DNA from: Ischnura elegans
Lineage: Eukaryota > Arthropoda > Insecta > Odonata > Coenagrionidae
Assembly: GCF_921293095.1 (NCBI RefSeq)
Contig: NC_060257.1
Location: 54,906,968 to 54,970,967, forward strand
Direction: 5' to 3'
DNA length: 64,000 nucleotides
Part shown: piece after piece, positions 46,780 through 58,199 of the stretch
Position numbering within the stretch: the first letter of the stretch is position 1
How the letters are laid out: each line of letters begins with the position of its first letter
Notes under the pieces: generated by a model
What the model was told of the DNA's origin: nothing
What the model saw: only the letters and a program-made list of their open reading frames with translations
Databases searched by the model: none
Position numbers and translations under genes: made by a program

Positions 46780-47448
46780 CAATAGGGTGGTTTCCGATTA
46801 TTTTTTATAGCCTAAATGGAAAGATTATTACTCCTGGAGTACGTATTTCACGCTTTTAGATTTTTAAATGACGATATCTATTTTTCGCGATTAAATGAAA
46901 AGTGAACATTTTCAAGCGCGCGAAAACGCGACGCGTAAGTATGAATGCCGGGAAATCTCTCCGTGTGACGTATTTCTGGTTCCCGCTGCCTCCCTGTGAG
47001 GTGACCTTGAGGCGAGTTGAGCGCTGATACGACGCAGGCTGCTAGCGGGTAGCTGAGTACCCTGCTGGCTGGTAGCGCTTGGCTTAAATAAGGATTATGA
47101 ATACCTTATCAAATGAAGAAAACTTTCCGACCTTAGCCAGTTTTAATAAGTGATTATTAAGACATGTTTCCCTGAGCTCTGCGCCTCATGCATGCATTGG
47201 TAACCTCAGACGATGTATAACTCCTATCTTCTCGTATAGAAACAAGGTCCCTGTGACGTCACGTGGAGTGGCATCGCATGGGCGCCAATCTGGCCCTTTT
47301 CAAATGAGGATAAAAATGGACCATTGCCATTCGTCTAAACCGGTGTTTCTAAAACGAAATAATTTTTATATTATGAATACAGTAATGGTGGGTAACGAAA
47401 CGCAATCAATGCCTTTCGTTTTCTTTGATGAAGGAAACTACCCTATTG
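46780..47448 (+). mobile_element. CAATAGGGT family: complete 669-bp copy
   Basis: TIRs CAATAGGGTGGTTTCC (46780-46795) and, inverted, CAATAGGGTAGTTTCC (47448-47433) differ at one base. The left half matches 43792-44440; the right half matches 26478-26795 and 50166-50480. No transposase, so a non-autonomous DNA transposon; superfamily not assigned because no target duplication is clear. Confidence 0.8.
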
Positions 47449-47524
47449 TTTGTTTTATACGCACACGGTGCTCAGCTAAAAATATTTGTAAATATAACGG
47501 CAAGATGCGACCAAACACCATTTA

Positions 47525-47705
47525 GTAGTGATAATTGAAACAGCAGTAGTATTTTTCCACGCCTTATTTATTCTTTCTCGACCGGTTTCAATGCTTACGC
47601 ATCATTATCAAGAGACAGCTCTTGATAATGACGCGTAAGCATTGAAACCGGTCGAAAAAGAATAAAAAGGTGTGGAAGAATACTACTCCTTTTCAATTAT
47701 CACTA
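47525..47705. repeat. long hairpin with CGAAAC-GGTCG motif
   Basis: Arms of about 87 bp around AGAGACAGCT are inverse copies with few changes. They hold CTCGACCGGTTTCAATGC and its complement. Similar design to 28207-28367. Confidence 0.8.
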
Positions 47706-47754
47706 TCCATGGACTTCCACAAAGTCAACTCGTCAGCAATCAGTTTCACCATTT

Positions 47755-49542
47755 ACTGTCGGCGTCAAAATGACGTGCTTTGCTTTACATCTGAACTTCA
47801 GTGCATGTCATAATAGTGAATAACACGCCAATTTAAAGGAAATTTTATTCTCAATTCTGATTTATTTTTTATCTTATGAAAAATTCAAAAATTTAAACAC
47901 GCGAGTGCAATCTATGACTCCGCGCACCATAATTAGCCGTTTTGTCAACTTCATGAACTTTGTAACTCAACCTAGGGAAAACTACTTCATCTACAGCATT
48001 CATCTTCCACAATAAGTTGCACACGTTAATGTAGATTAATAAAATGGCTTTTGCGTATTTTTAGAACGCATGTTTTGTTGTAAAATAACGAAAATGTTTC
48101 AATAATATCTAGTCCTACAGTTTACCACGAAAGAAAAAATAAAATTGATAGAAACACTTCTCAATTTATTTTCTTTTTTTCTATGATCCATAATCTGTAA
48201 AACATGAGAATGTCGACCACGGAAGACAGAAGATGGACTCAAAACGTTACATTTGGGCAGTACAACTTTGAAAATGTAAAATATTTCAGCTACCTCGGAA
48301 CTAATTTAAACTGTAAGAACTCATTGACAGAAGAGATCAACAAGAGGATAATGGCTGGAAATAGGGCTTACTTTGCTAATATTAAGCTCCTGAAGTCAAC
48401 TCTTCTATCTAAGGAGATGAAATTCAAGATCTATAAGACACTCATCAGACCGGTCGTTACATATGGAGCAGAAACGTGGAGCATCTCCGCTGGAAACGAG
48501 CAAGCTCTGCGGATATTTGAACGGAAGGTTTTGCGAAAGATATATGGTCCCGTGACAGATGGGGTAACTTGGAGGATAAGAACAAACAAGGAAATAGAAA
48601 ATATTATCCGAGGCGAAGACATAGTGAGGTTTGTGAAGACCCAACGGCTAGCTTGGCTAGGTCATGTAAAAAGAATGAGTGAAGAAAGGATACCTAAGAA
48701 GATTCTACATGGAAATATGGAGGGAAAGAGAAAAAGAGGAAGACCGAGGAAAAAATGGATGCAGGATGTGGAAGAAGACATAAAGGCTATGAGGATTGTC
48801 AGATGGTGGGAGAAAGTGCAGAACAGGAGAGAATGGACAGGCGTCTTGAGGGAGGCCAAAGCCCATATCGGGCTGTAGTGCCAAGGAAGTAGTAGTAAGT
48901 AAGTATAATATGTAAAAATATTGATATTTAAGAATGTTATTAACTTCTATTAATGTCATGTTGCCAACAGGGGCTTAGCCGGGCCAGTGCCGGTTACCAA
49001 GAAGCAAAGTTTCGCGCGCAAGATGAGATAACGCGGCATTCGTTCGCTCCGGCGTGCTTTTTTAATGCCCATATATAATCTAAACTACATAAAAATCATG
49101 GATTATCGATTCATAGAAAAACTGCAAATAAATTGAGAAAAGTTTATAACAATTTTATTTTTTCGTTCGGGGTAAACTGTAGGACTAGGTAGTATTTAAA
49201 CATTTTCGTTATTTTACAACAAAATATGCATTCTAAAAACACGCAAAAGCCAATTTATTAATCTAGATTAATGTTTGAAACTTATTGTGGAAGATGAATG
49301 TTGTAGACGCAGTAGTTTTCCCTAGGTTGAGTTACAAAGTTCATGAAGTTGACAAAACGGCTAATTATGGTGCGAGGAGTCATTTATTGCACTCGTGTAT
49401 TTGAATTTTTCATAAGATAAAATATAAATCAGAATTGAAAATAAAATTTCCTTTAAAATGACGTATTCATTATTACAATATGCACTGAAGTTCAGATATA
49501 AATTTCCAAAGTACAGCGGCACATCATTTTGACGCCGACAGT
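47755..49542. mobile_element. 1.8-kb element with about 445-bp terminal inverted repeats, split by a LINE
   Basis: 47755-48200 and 49100-49542 are inverse copies throughout, for example ACTGTCGGCGTCAAAATGA and CAACCTAGGGAAAACTACTTC-type blocks. The core is occupied by the LINE at 48203-48904. Removing it leaves little unique sequence, so this was probably a large fold-back transposon. No transposase found. Confidence 0.75.
48203..48904 (+). pseudogene. 5'-truncated LINE with uninterrupted 224-residue reverse transcriptase C-terminus
   Basis: The frame 48204-48878 is open. It has FSYLGTNLN, KTLIRPVVTYGAETWSI, LRKIYGPVTDGVTWRIR, RLAWLGHVKRM and RGRPRKKWMQDVEEDI and ends REAKAHIGL: the thumb and C-terminal region of a non-LTR reverse transcriptase. 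Flanks ATAATCTGTAAAA (48190-48202) and ATAATATGTAAAA (48905-48917) make a 13-bp target duplication with one change. The tail is a short AGT/AAGT repeat. The catalytic palm and endonuclease are missing, so it is dead on arrival but fairly young. Confidence 0.85.
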
Positions 49543-49842
49543 GGTAGCTGGCCAAGAAACTTTAGTGCGGCTCTTCATAAGGTCGAAAACTCTGGAAAGT
49601 TGTCTAAAAAAGAGTGCTATCCTTCTTCCTGGGGTACTGGCGAGAAATGCGGAGGGTATTTTCATATAATGTAGCAACTAGGAAAAAAAAACATTACAAA
49701 GCTATTTTATTACATATACATTAGCATTTTTTTATTATAGCTCAAGGTTAAACTGGTTAATATTGACAAAATATTTTTACGTTTACTGAAACAAAATATA
49801 TCAATGTTATAAGTTATAGCAAATTAAGTAATGTAAACGTAA

Positions 49843-49920
49843 GAGCCGATATATCAGCCTGCCGCACTTTTCGCCCGAGCTGCAAAAGCCGATATATCGG
49901 CCCGCCACACTAAAAGGGAT
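49843..49920. repeat. paired CCGATATATCGG palindromes, possible piggyBac-like terminus
   Basis: AGCCGATATATCAGCCTGCC and AGCCGATATATCGGCCCGCC are 44 bp apart. The second is followed by CACACTAAAAGGGATAA, like a CCC...GGG-TTAA end with a decayed TTAA. The left end was not found. Confidence 0.35.
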
Positions 49921-50165
49921 AACAGTTACAACGAAAGCTTATTAATTCATTGAATTGCTACAGTAAAACTATTCACTGATAGGAAAACTTAATGGAATAT
50001 TCCTTTATGAATTAAGACTTAATGGTTGGTAATTTGGTCGAAGGTTAGGTAAGTAATAAGAAACCCGCCAGAAAGGTTCTCATTTACTCGTTATCATAAG
50101 ATTATTGAAGACTCAAATTACCGATGGCTGAAGGCGCTGATTTGTCAATATGGCCGACGTATCGA

Positions 50166-50795
50166 CAATAGGGTAGTTTCCTTCACTAAAGAAAACGAAA
50201 GGCATTGATTGCGATTCGTTACCCACCATTAGTGTATTCATGATATTCAAATCATTTGGTTTTAGAAATCCCTGTTTAGACGAATGTTAATGTTCAATTT
50301 TTAACCTCATTTGAAAAAGGCCAGATTGGCGCCTATTTGATGCCACTCCATATGACGTCACAGGGACCTAGATTCTATATGAGCAGTCAGGAGTTTTACA
50401 TCATCTGAGATTACCAATGCATGCATGTGGCACAGAGCTCTGGAAAAAATTTCTTTATAATCACCTATTAAAATTGCCTATGGTGGGAAAGTTTCCTTCG
50501 TTTAATAGGGTATAAATACTTCGTTAAAGCTTTCGCGGGTGCTCGTCATTGTGAATAAGAACGACATAGCCCAGAAGTTTTTATTCATTAGGTATTGATA
50601 ATCCTTATTCAAGCCAAGCGCTACCTGCTAGCAGGGTACTCTGCTCCCTGATAGCAGCCAGCATAATAGCGGCGGTAATAGTCTCGCACCAAGGTTGCCT
50701 CACACAGCGGCAGCCGGAACGAGAATGACATCACACGGGCTTTTCCCAGCATTCATACTTAGCCGTAGCGTTTTTGCGCGCCTCCTATTTTGCAT
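50166..50795 (-). mobile_element. CAATAGGGT family: reverse copy, one TIR lost
   Basis: It starts CAATAGGGTAGTTTCC and runs through both halves in reverse order to GCCGTAGCGTTTTTGCGCG at about 50780, where it stops before the second TIR. An internal GTTTAATAGGGTATAAATAC suggests a small rearrangement. Confidence 0.7.
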
Positions 50796-50923
50796 TCTTG
50801 CACAGTGCTGAAAAATTCTATTTTATATAAAAATGCAATTATTTCATGAATACACAAATTAAATAAAAGAAACGTAGCGAGCATCTTTGGCTTAAGTGCA
50901 GAAAATAGTAATATTATATTGCA

Positions 50924-51199
50924 ATTAATATAATCGGGTGTTTTCCCGGCGTAGGTGTTGGATGAAAAGTTCTCGGGCTTTCCACCGGGTAATAAAATCC
51001 TTCTCCGCCGACGTTTCGATGTCCATCAGGGGCATCATCCTCAGGGCAACTGAGTCTCAGAGGCTCATCATCCTCAGGGCGACTGAGGCTCATCATCCTC
51101 AGGGCGACTGAGACTCAGTTGCCCTGAGGATGATGCCACTGATGGACATCGAAACGTCGGCGGAGAAGGATTTTATTACCCGGTGGAAAGCCTGAGAAC
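50924..51199 (-). mobile_element. fold-back element with 10-bp target duplication and internal tandem repeat
   Basis: TTATATTGCA flanks it (50914-50923, 51200-51209). Arms carry CTCGGG-TTTCCACCGGGTAA and CCGCCGACGTTTCGATGTCC plus inverses. CTGAGGA (51124-51130) and GAAACGTC (51151-51158) lie on the plus arm. The centre has tandem CATCATCCTCAGGGCGACTG units (51064-51113). Confidence 0.75.
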
Positions 51200-51274
51200 T
51201 TATATTGCACTCTTTGGTCAATCACATTGATTCCCATATATTCCTGTGCATATTCCTATGTATCCTACATTGGG

Positions 51275-51470
51275 AAAAGGGAGATAGATTAGTGGGTAGA
51301 GCCCTCAGCTGCTGATCGAGGAGTCCCGGGTTCAATTCCAGGATGAAGCGTTTTCTCAACCCCAAACAAAATCCTCTAAGCGCGAGGTGGCCCAGGGAAA
51401 GGGGCTGGCCTGAATATGTTAAATTCATACGCCTGTGGCTTAGTTCGAGGCGAGCTCTACCTTCACCTAT
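51275..51470 (+). repeat. tRNA-derived SINE, third family
   Basis: A box about TAGATTAGTGGGTAGAGCC and B box GGTTCAATTCC (51329-51339) have tRNA spacing. A non-tRNA 3' body with CTGGCCTGAATATGTTAAA follows. Confidence 0.7.
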
Positions 51471-51969
51471 CCAAAATAACCATCGGCTTAAATCACTGAA
51501 TTAATAGGTGATCCTACATCAGCAAATGTCAATATAATTAAATAGAATCGTTGGATTTAATTAAAACCTACGGGTAAAACTGGGTTGCTTCAAATTAATC
51601 CTTTATTGTAGACTGTTTGGTTGAAAAGAGACTTGAGAAAGTTCACTGTAGGCTTACTCCTTGGGACCTGCGACATTTCTGTCAGCAGATTAGCGCTGTA
51701 TTACGACTAGGATTGATTTACTTGTAAATAGATATGCGTGGTTAGGCGTTTTGCGTGGTGATACTTGGAAAGTCGTGGATCTATCCATCTTTCGAGTTTG
51801 CGCAGAGTTGTTTGCCAGAGATCAACGACATTTTCGTCTGAATTACACCAGGCGTCGTCAGGGCGGAGTACAAACCGATATCGGCATTTTGGCTGTGTTC
51901 ATAAAACCCTCGTTCTCTCGCTGCTGCGATGTGATTTGCCGGTTTATGGAACACTCTCTTCCAAGCGTA

Positions 51970-52116
51970 ATGCCTCGTTCAGATAACGATTGTTCCATCA
52001 ATCGTTGGAACTATCGTGCATTCACACGGCGATGGTTTAAACCCGTGCTGCCCTCCAGTGCTGACATCTAAAGTGAACGAGAAATTGACGGTTAGCAAGG
52101 CTGTTGAAGTATGCAG
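51970..52116. mobile_element. MITE with CTCGTTCA terminus, partial copy
   Basis: TGCCTCGTTCAGATAACGAT, the GTGCATTCACAC block, GCTGCCCTCCAGTGCTGACA and AAAGTGAACGAGAAATTGAC match 42993-43425 with most of the interior missing. Confidence 0.6.
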
Positions 52117-52340
52117 GGTAGGGTGTTGCTTATTTTTTATTTCTTCCTCTTAAAATATGCTATAGGGTGCAGAATGGATATCCTAAAAATTTCAGCTCAA
52201 TTGTTTAACATTTAGAGGTCGCTCAAAGAGCATAAATGCAATAACATTATATTTTCCCGATTTTTTGAAGTAACATCATTTTCAGGGGTAACGCACGATT
52301 TTGTAGCCCTTTAAGACCAAAATTCGCTCCATTTTAACGT

Positions 52341-54199
52341 CCGCTCAACAGTTTTCCAGGAATACAATACTTTTCCGCGAGCTACAGCAGCGCGTCACAC
52401 CCCTGACGGCGAGGTTGCTCGCAGGCCGCATCACGGTCAACTGATAAGTCCTACGCCCTTCACTGCCTTACGCCCCCCTCGCGCCTTCCCTAACGAGAGT
52501 CGGTGGAAGAAGGGAGGAGTTACCTGTATTGTTTTACATTGTTATAAGTTCATGCGACTGTCGTTGAGATTAAGCAGAATAGATGGAACCATGGAGAATG
52601 ATGTTTAGAGACAACTATGTGTATGTTTTCTTACCAGAGTTTGCGTGTTTCACACCCCCTTTAACGTCATCGCAGTTGGATTTTGAATGGCGTGGAGGAA
52701 ATTTTCGGAGTCGAGACGCTATTGATAAAAACAATGTCGTTTATCGCGCGCAAATCTGTTGAAGTATTCCTAATCGGCGTCCCAGCAGCTATAGCCGCTT
52801 GTTTTGCGAAAAATACGCTGCCTATGATTCGCGAAGTGCTTCAGGGGTTCTATCACCACCACTTAACCCTGAAACAGGGAGTGTGTGCAAATACAAGACT
52901 AATGATGAGGTTGGTGGTACCATTCCGGACTATTATGTTGAGAATTCCAATTATTCAAGAAATACGTGGAATATATAAAATAGAGGCACTGTGCAGTGAG
53001 CTGTAATAATTCAAGATTTATTTTTGACGGCGACCTAGGCAACAGCTAAAGAATGACATGGAATTGAATGAAAAATAGGATCGGTTGTTTGATATTGCCG
53101 CGGTAAATGCTCTGGAAGTTATTCAAAATGATGAGGATAAAGTGCTCTTGAAAATACAGAGGCGACCAGGATACCTACCTGCTTCAAAAGATACTAAGTT
53201 AGCACTTACATAGTTTTCAAAATATTTTTCTTTCTGAAAAACTTCCTTACAATTATTACTTTCAAGTTTCTGCTAACACCAAAAAACTAATCTCCCACAT
53301 CATAGACAAATGCACATTATATGAATTGCATTGTAAACTGGCTGATTGGGGTGGACTTGGTTTACCGGGACAGCTATAACGCGCCTTTGGCTTGCCAAAT
53401 AATGAGATCCTTATCTAGCACTTAATAAAGAGTGAGGAGTCAGAGAAGTCAGCGCGTCGAGTGGAGAGGAAGAGAATATATGACGAGTAGATAGAGGAGA
53501 AGATAGATGGGTAGGAAAATCCTAATTACACTCCAAATGGCACTGATCTTTGATGACTTGGGCAATAGCGCGAGAGGAGCGGCAACGGTTCTTGTTGCGA
53601 CTATGCTGTGGTAACAGGGGTTATTGTCTACTGAAGGAAATATTTACTGATTCGTTGAATCAAATAAGTAGATATTATTTTGCATATTACGTCATTAAAT
53701 GATTCTATAAATCTCATGGCCGATTGATGAAATAAAAACAACATTAAAGATTCCATAACTCACCGGAACTGCCAGTGGCCGGGCCACTGCTGAGATTGTT
53801 CATGACTGCGTTGAATAGTGGAGATTAGCGAACATAGTTTTAAGAAAGAAGAAAATAGTGTTAACTAACTACTTTCATATCTAAGGTTCTCAGTCTAACA
53901 TATTTTTTTGGATTCTTAACATGAAAATTTCTTTTTTATCATTAATTAGGTTCGAAGAACAGTGATGGAGTTATTGTAAAGGATAAACTACAGCAAACAC
54001 TCGGTATGAAAAAAGCCAACATAGTATTCGACTCCTCCTTTCTGTAGTCGAATTTCGCTTGCAAAGGCGCGAGGGGAGTAAGGCAATGACGGTCGCTGAC
54101 TGTGAATGCGGCCTGCGAGCGACCAGCTCGCCGTCAGGGGTGTGACGCGCTGCTGTAGCTCGCGGAAAAGTATTGTATTCCTGGAAAACTGTTGAGCGG
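52341..54199. mobile_element. 1.9-kb element with about 175-bp terminal inverted repeats
   Basis: 52341-52520 and 54025-54199 are inverse copies, beginning CCGCTCAACAGTTTTCCAGG and including CGAGCTACAGCAGCGCGTCA. The interior has a 107-residue frame (52683-53006) I do not recognise and no clear transposase. TSD not found. Confidence 0.7.
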
Positions 54200-55130
54200 A
54201 ATAACTCCAAAACAAACATAACATTATCTAAGAGGCCCTTTGTCCTCTTGCGACCTAGCACTATTAAATTATATACGAGAGCATTTCCAATAAAAAAGAA
54301 AATAAGCTAAAGCCACTAAAGAAATGGATACTCAATAAATGAAATCGGAGTTTTGTAAGTATTAGATTTGTTCCAAATTGTAAATAACCATGTTAAGTGT
54401 TCATATAATATAGGTTGATGTGTTGTAAAAACGCATGCACTTTTTCTTTGTTCACAAACTGATATAAATTATCCCCATTGAAATTTAGCGAAATTTCAAT
54501 AAAGACCATTTCATTAATTTCAGTTTTTGTATGATAATACCAGCAAATGTATGTATTTATATACGGAAGGCAGCCTCGATACTTGTGATTGTACCTTTGA
54601 GGCTGCCTAAAGCTCCGAATTATTTGTACTTAAATAATTTAATCAGCTATGGAGTAAATATACATTTTCATTATTATAAATGGGTTTTCAGTAGTCGTCT
54701 GTTCGGTCGTTGATGGACAAAGAGATCGAAAATTTATGGAAAAATAAGCTATAATCAGGGCTGTTCCTCAAAATTTATATTCCTGATGATGTGATCTATC
54801 ATATTCGGAAATTCTCCATGCTATTCGTCGCAATCAAATTTGCGATAAATCCTGTTTTGCGAATCACCTGCGTGATTTTCATTCTTATGATTGGTTATAC
54901 TCACGCAACTGTGATGCACCATTTTGACAAAAATGTGTGATTTATCATAGCAATATAAAATTCCCCGTATCACGACTTGCCAACTTGTAGCGCTTTTCAT
55001 AAACAATTATAATCCCAAAAGCCCATTATTATTTTATTTTGTGATCCCTTAGTTACATACCGAAATTGAGGTAAATCGATTCAAATACACTTCCTAGGAA
55101 TGGATTCTGACGATAGCCTTTGGAAACAAG
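54200..55130. other. AT-rich DNA
   Basis: TAACTCCAAAACAAACATAA at about 54203 also occurs at about 1739, which suggests a shared repeat. Otherwise nothing supported. Confidence 0.4.
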
Positions 55131-55324
55131 GGTAGGCCACCATGTCCTTTTGTTCCTTCACTGCACGAGAAAATTTTTATTGATAGAGGCACAGCTATTT
55201 TGAACATTGGGCCTGCATAGAGGACGCATCAGTCAGTCCCGTTGAAGTTTGATTTTTGTTTCCGCTTTAAGTTCATTGTTATCGGTTTTCAAAAATGGCC
55301 GCAGCGCGGCGACGAGTGCATAGC

Positions 55325-57197
55325 AAACATAACAAAAGATACACAGAGTTGTATGTTCCACAGAAGTTAACTTAACAGACACAGGTTTCGACATTACATT
55401 ATGTCATTTTCAAAGATAGTCATCAATCAAAGGTTCAACATAGTGTAATGTCGAAAACTGGGTCGGTTGAGTAAACTTCTGTGGGACTTGCAACAGTAGG
55501 GTGGTCCTTATTTTTAAAGTTTTCGAATTTCTTTTGGGACACCCCCCAGTTTTGTTCCATTTAGTGGCCAGAAATAAAATCCTCGAATCCCTTGCCAATG
55601 AAGTGGACGATATCATTAAGAAACAGAAATTTGTTTCGGTAAATCGTCTACATTATCCGTAATATCTGACTCTTAGGCCTCTACCATTTGCTTTTTCGTC
55701 TGCACTGGCGCATTTTCATCGAAAAATCAAAATGCTACAGCTTCTGGGGTAAGGTACCATAAAAGGTTCCGAAATTTGCGCAGTGCCGTGCCACTAACTT
55801 TACAATCGGACTTTCTGTATTAAGAAAAAGTTTTTGAAAAATAATGAATCTCACTTAGGAGGCTCATCTGTATTGGCGCAGTAATCCTGGCCTCCACATA
55901 GAGACGCACAACAAACAGACACACGTCACGAGTTATTTTCTCCTCTAATGCCGATGAAGGGAACTTGCGGAAAAGAAATATATTGTCAGGCAATACAATG
56001 CTTTGGAAATTTATCTAACATGGTGTAAAGCCCCGGGAGCGCGAAATGACATCACTCGCAAAGGAACACCGCCCAAAAATGTTACAGTTAATTCGAGGAG
56101 TTATCTGTAGAACTTTCTCGGGTGAAATTTTTTTTTATTGCTGCAACACAAATTTCATAATATCTGCGACAGCGTCCTGTAATCTTCTCGAAAACCCCTG
56201 CCCTGCCTGATTTGTAGTTTTCCATATGGGGTTGGAAAAGAGGAGGGATTCATTTCCGGGAATTCATTATCTTATGCCCGAATCTTCAACGCCTAGACCA
56301 ATGACTTACCATTTACTATTGTGCCCTGTGCCCTCACCAAACCTTCCTTTCTCCTCCTGGAATCCTACCGTCATTAGCCCTTCCGTTCCTCACCTACTTC
56401 TCCCTCTGTTGGTGGAATATCCATCAAAACTGGAAAAAATCCACCAAACCTAAGGCCTCTCCTGCGCCACTTATCAATTAACTTTCAAATAACCCCATCT
56501 TTCTCTGGTGCTAAGAAATAAAATCTCATAAGTTGAAACCCAGAGATTGTACAATGGCAAAAAAATACATGCAAGGAGAAGCACCTTCACTGACTATTCA
56601 GGGGGTTAGCTCTCAGAAATGATACTCAGACAGAAGCTCTTAGATATCAGACTTAGATATTGAGAATAAACCACTGCTACTAAGCCCGTTTTGGTAATAA
56701 AAAGTGATAAATATAACATTAAAGGTTATATTTACGAAGTTTAAAGTTTATATTAAGAATTTTATGCTTTTACGACGAGTGTGAATGATCAACAAAAAAA
56801 TTGAGGGTATGCAACCCGCGTGCCACCCAAAGTGTCTGACTGGGGTGGCGCGCGCTCACTCTCAGTGCGATATCTCGGAAACCAAATGGCAGATGTGAAT
56901 GAAATTTGAGGTGATACTCAGCAATTGTCTAACAAGTCGTTGTAGAAGACAAGAAAGTGATAGAATAATCGGAGAGTGACATCATCTTCACTTGTGTCCG
57001 CAAAACACCCGAAAATACCAAAATTTCAAAACTTTAAGTGCGATGCGGCACGTTTTCCCGGCATCCGGTTGCAAAAATTATTTTCATGGTTTATTTCCTT
57101 ACCAAATGGAACAAAACTCGGGGGTTTCCCAAAAGAAATTCGAAAACTTAAGAAATAAGGACCACCCTAATACAACTGTGTATCTTTCATTATGTTT
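55325..57197. mobile_element. 1.9-kb TIR element inserted in the dispersed repeat
   Basis: The left end AAACATAACAAAAGATACAC and the inverse right end AAACATAATGAAAGATACAC match. Further in, AGGGTGGTCCTTATTT, TTTTCGAATTTCTTTTGGGA and AGTTTTGTTCCATTT also recur in inverse, so the TIR was 100 bp or more. The left TIR is broken by a hairpin at about 55355-55490. GACGAGTGCATAGC is found at 55311-55324 and 57242-57255; the right copy lies 44 bp beyond the TIR. Interior: no recognised transposase. Confidence 0.65.
55355..55490. repeat. hairpin nested in the left TIR
   Basis: CCACAGAAGTTAACTT ... CGACATTACATTATGTCA pairs with TGTAATGTCGAAAACTGGGT ... AAACTTCTGTGG. It separates TTGTAT from AGGGTGGTCC, which are adjacent in the right TIR. 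Resembles 28207-28367 and 47525-47705. Confidence 0.7.
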
Positions 57198-57861
57198 CCT
57201 GTCACCACGTTCCACCAAGCATCGCCATCCAGCCTTAAGTTGACGAGTGCATAGCGATACATTTATTATCATAATTTACCGTATAATGTTTACAATCGCG
57301 AGGAATGCTTTTGAAAATTTTTGATGGATCACGTCACCTCGAATACAAACTTTTGGTACACAGCCCTGATTATAGCTGATATCTCCGTGGAATTCGGAAC
57401 ACTGTTCCCGAGAGCGACTTAAGTGGCTACTTAAGTGGCGATAAAAGTGGCTTAAGTAAACGTGGACTCAAGTAAACCCATTTTAGTCCGTATTGGTTGG
57501 AAATACATTTTTTTAAAGTACTATAATCCTATACTCCTATACTACTATAATCCTATACTATATCCTACTATAATCAGGTCCCTGCCTCAAATGTACTCGC
57601 CGAAAAACTGGCGGATGAATATTTTTTTAAGCTGAGTTATGGGTCTTTAAAAATTAATCTTCATCGGCTACTTGAAAACACGACGTCATCGTAGCGTGAC
57701 GTCACGGTACGGTATCCACTGATGACATACCGAGGATGTGGATAGAAAATCGGTCAATGCAGGGACTCAAACGCAAATTTGGCGAAATAATTGCTATTTT
57801 TACTTCGATATCTTGTATTCAAGGCTTCGCTCTACTGGAGTAGCTGCGCCTCCAGTAGAGC

Positions 57862-58195
57862 GAAGAATGATGAAGATAAAATGGATTGACCGTGTGAGTA
57901 GCCATGAAGTGCTAAGGAGAGTAGGAGAAAAGAGAAGCCTCCTAAAAACATTAAGCAGAAGAAGGGACAACTTAGTTGGCCACATTTTGAGGCACGATGG
58001 TCTGATGAAGACAATCGTTGAAGGACAAGTGGAAGGGAAAAAGGGCTAGGGACGGTCCCGAATGAGTTTTATCGGACAGGTTACAAAGGATGTAAAAGAG
58101 AATAAATATGTAGCTATGAAGAGATTAGCGGATAGGAGAGAGAAATGGAGAGCTGCGTCAAACCAATCTTAGGATTGTTGACTAATGATGATGAC
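57862..58195 (+). pseudogene. RTE-like LINE C-terminal fragment, relative of 34725-35290
   Basis: It reads RRMMKIKWIDRVSSHEVLRR, then VGHILRHDGLMKTIVEG, a stop near 58047, then FIGQVTKDVKE and RLADRREKWRAASNQS and a TGATGATGA tail. It immediately follows a short palindrome, CTTCGCTCTACTGGAG ... CTCCAGTAGAGCGAAG (57826-57866). Confidence 0.8.
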
Positions 58196-58199
58196 CGCT

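Larger units (their letters stand above)
55130..57440 (+). repeat. dispersed repeat family, copy 3, split by an insert
   Basis: The left part (55130-55324) has TTATCGGTTTTCAAAAATGG and GCAGCGCGGC. The right part (57242-57440) has ACAATCGCGAGGAATGC and GAGCGACTTAAGTGGC. Together they parallel 28990-29350. Both sides carry GACGAGTGCATAGC at the break. Confidence 0.55.

Noticed and set aside
52683..53006. 107-residue frame as a transposase
   Set aside because: No DDE/DDD motif, zinc finger or other signature visible, and the flanking sequence in that frame is closed.
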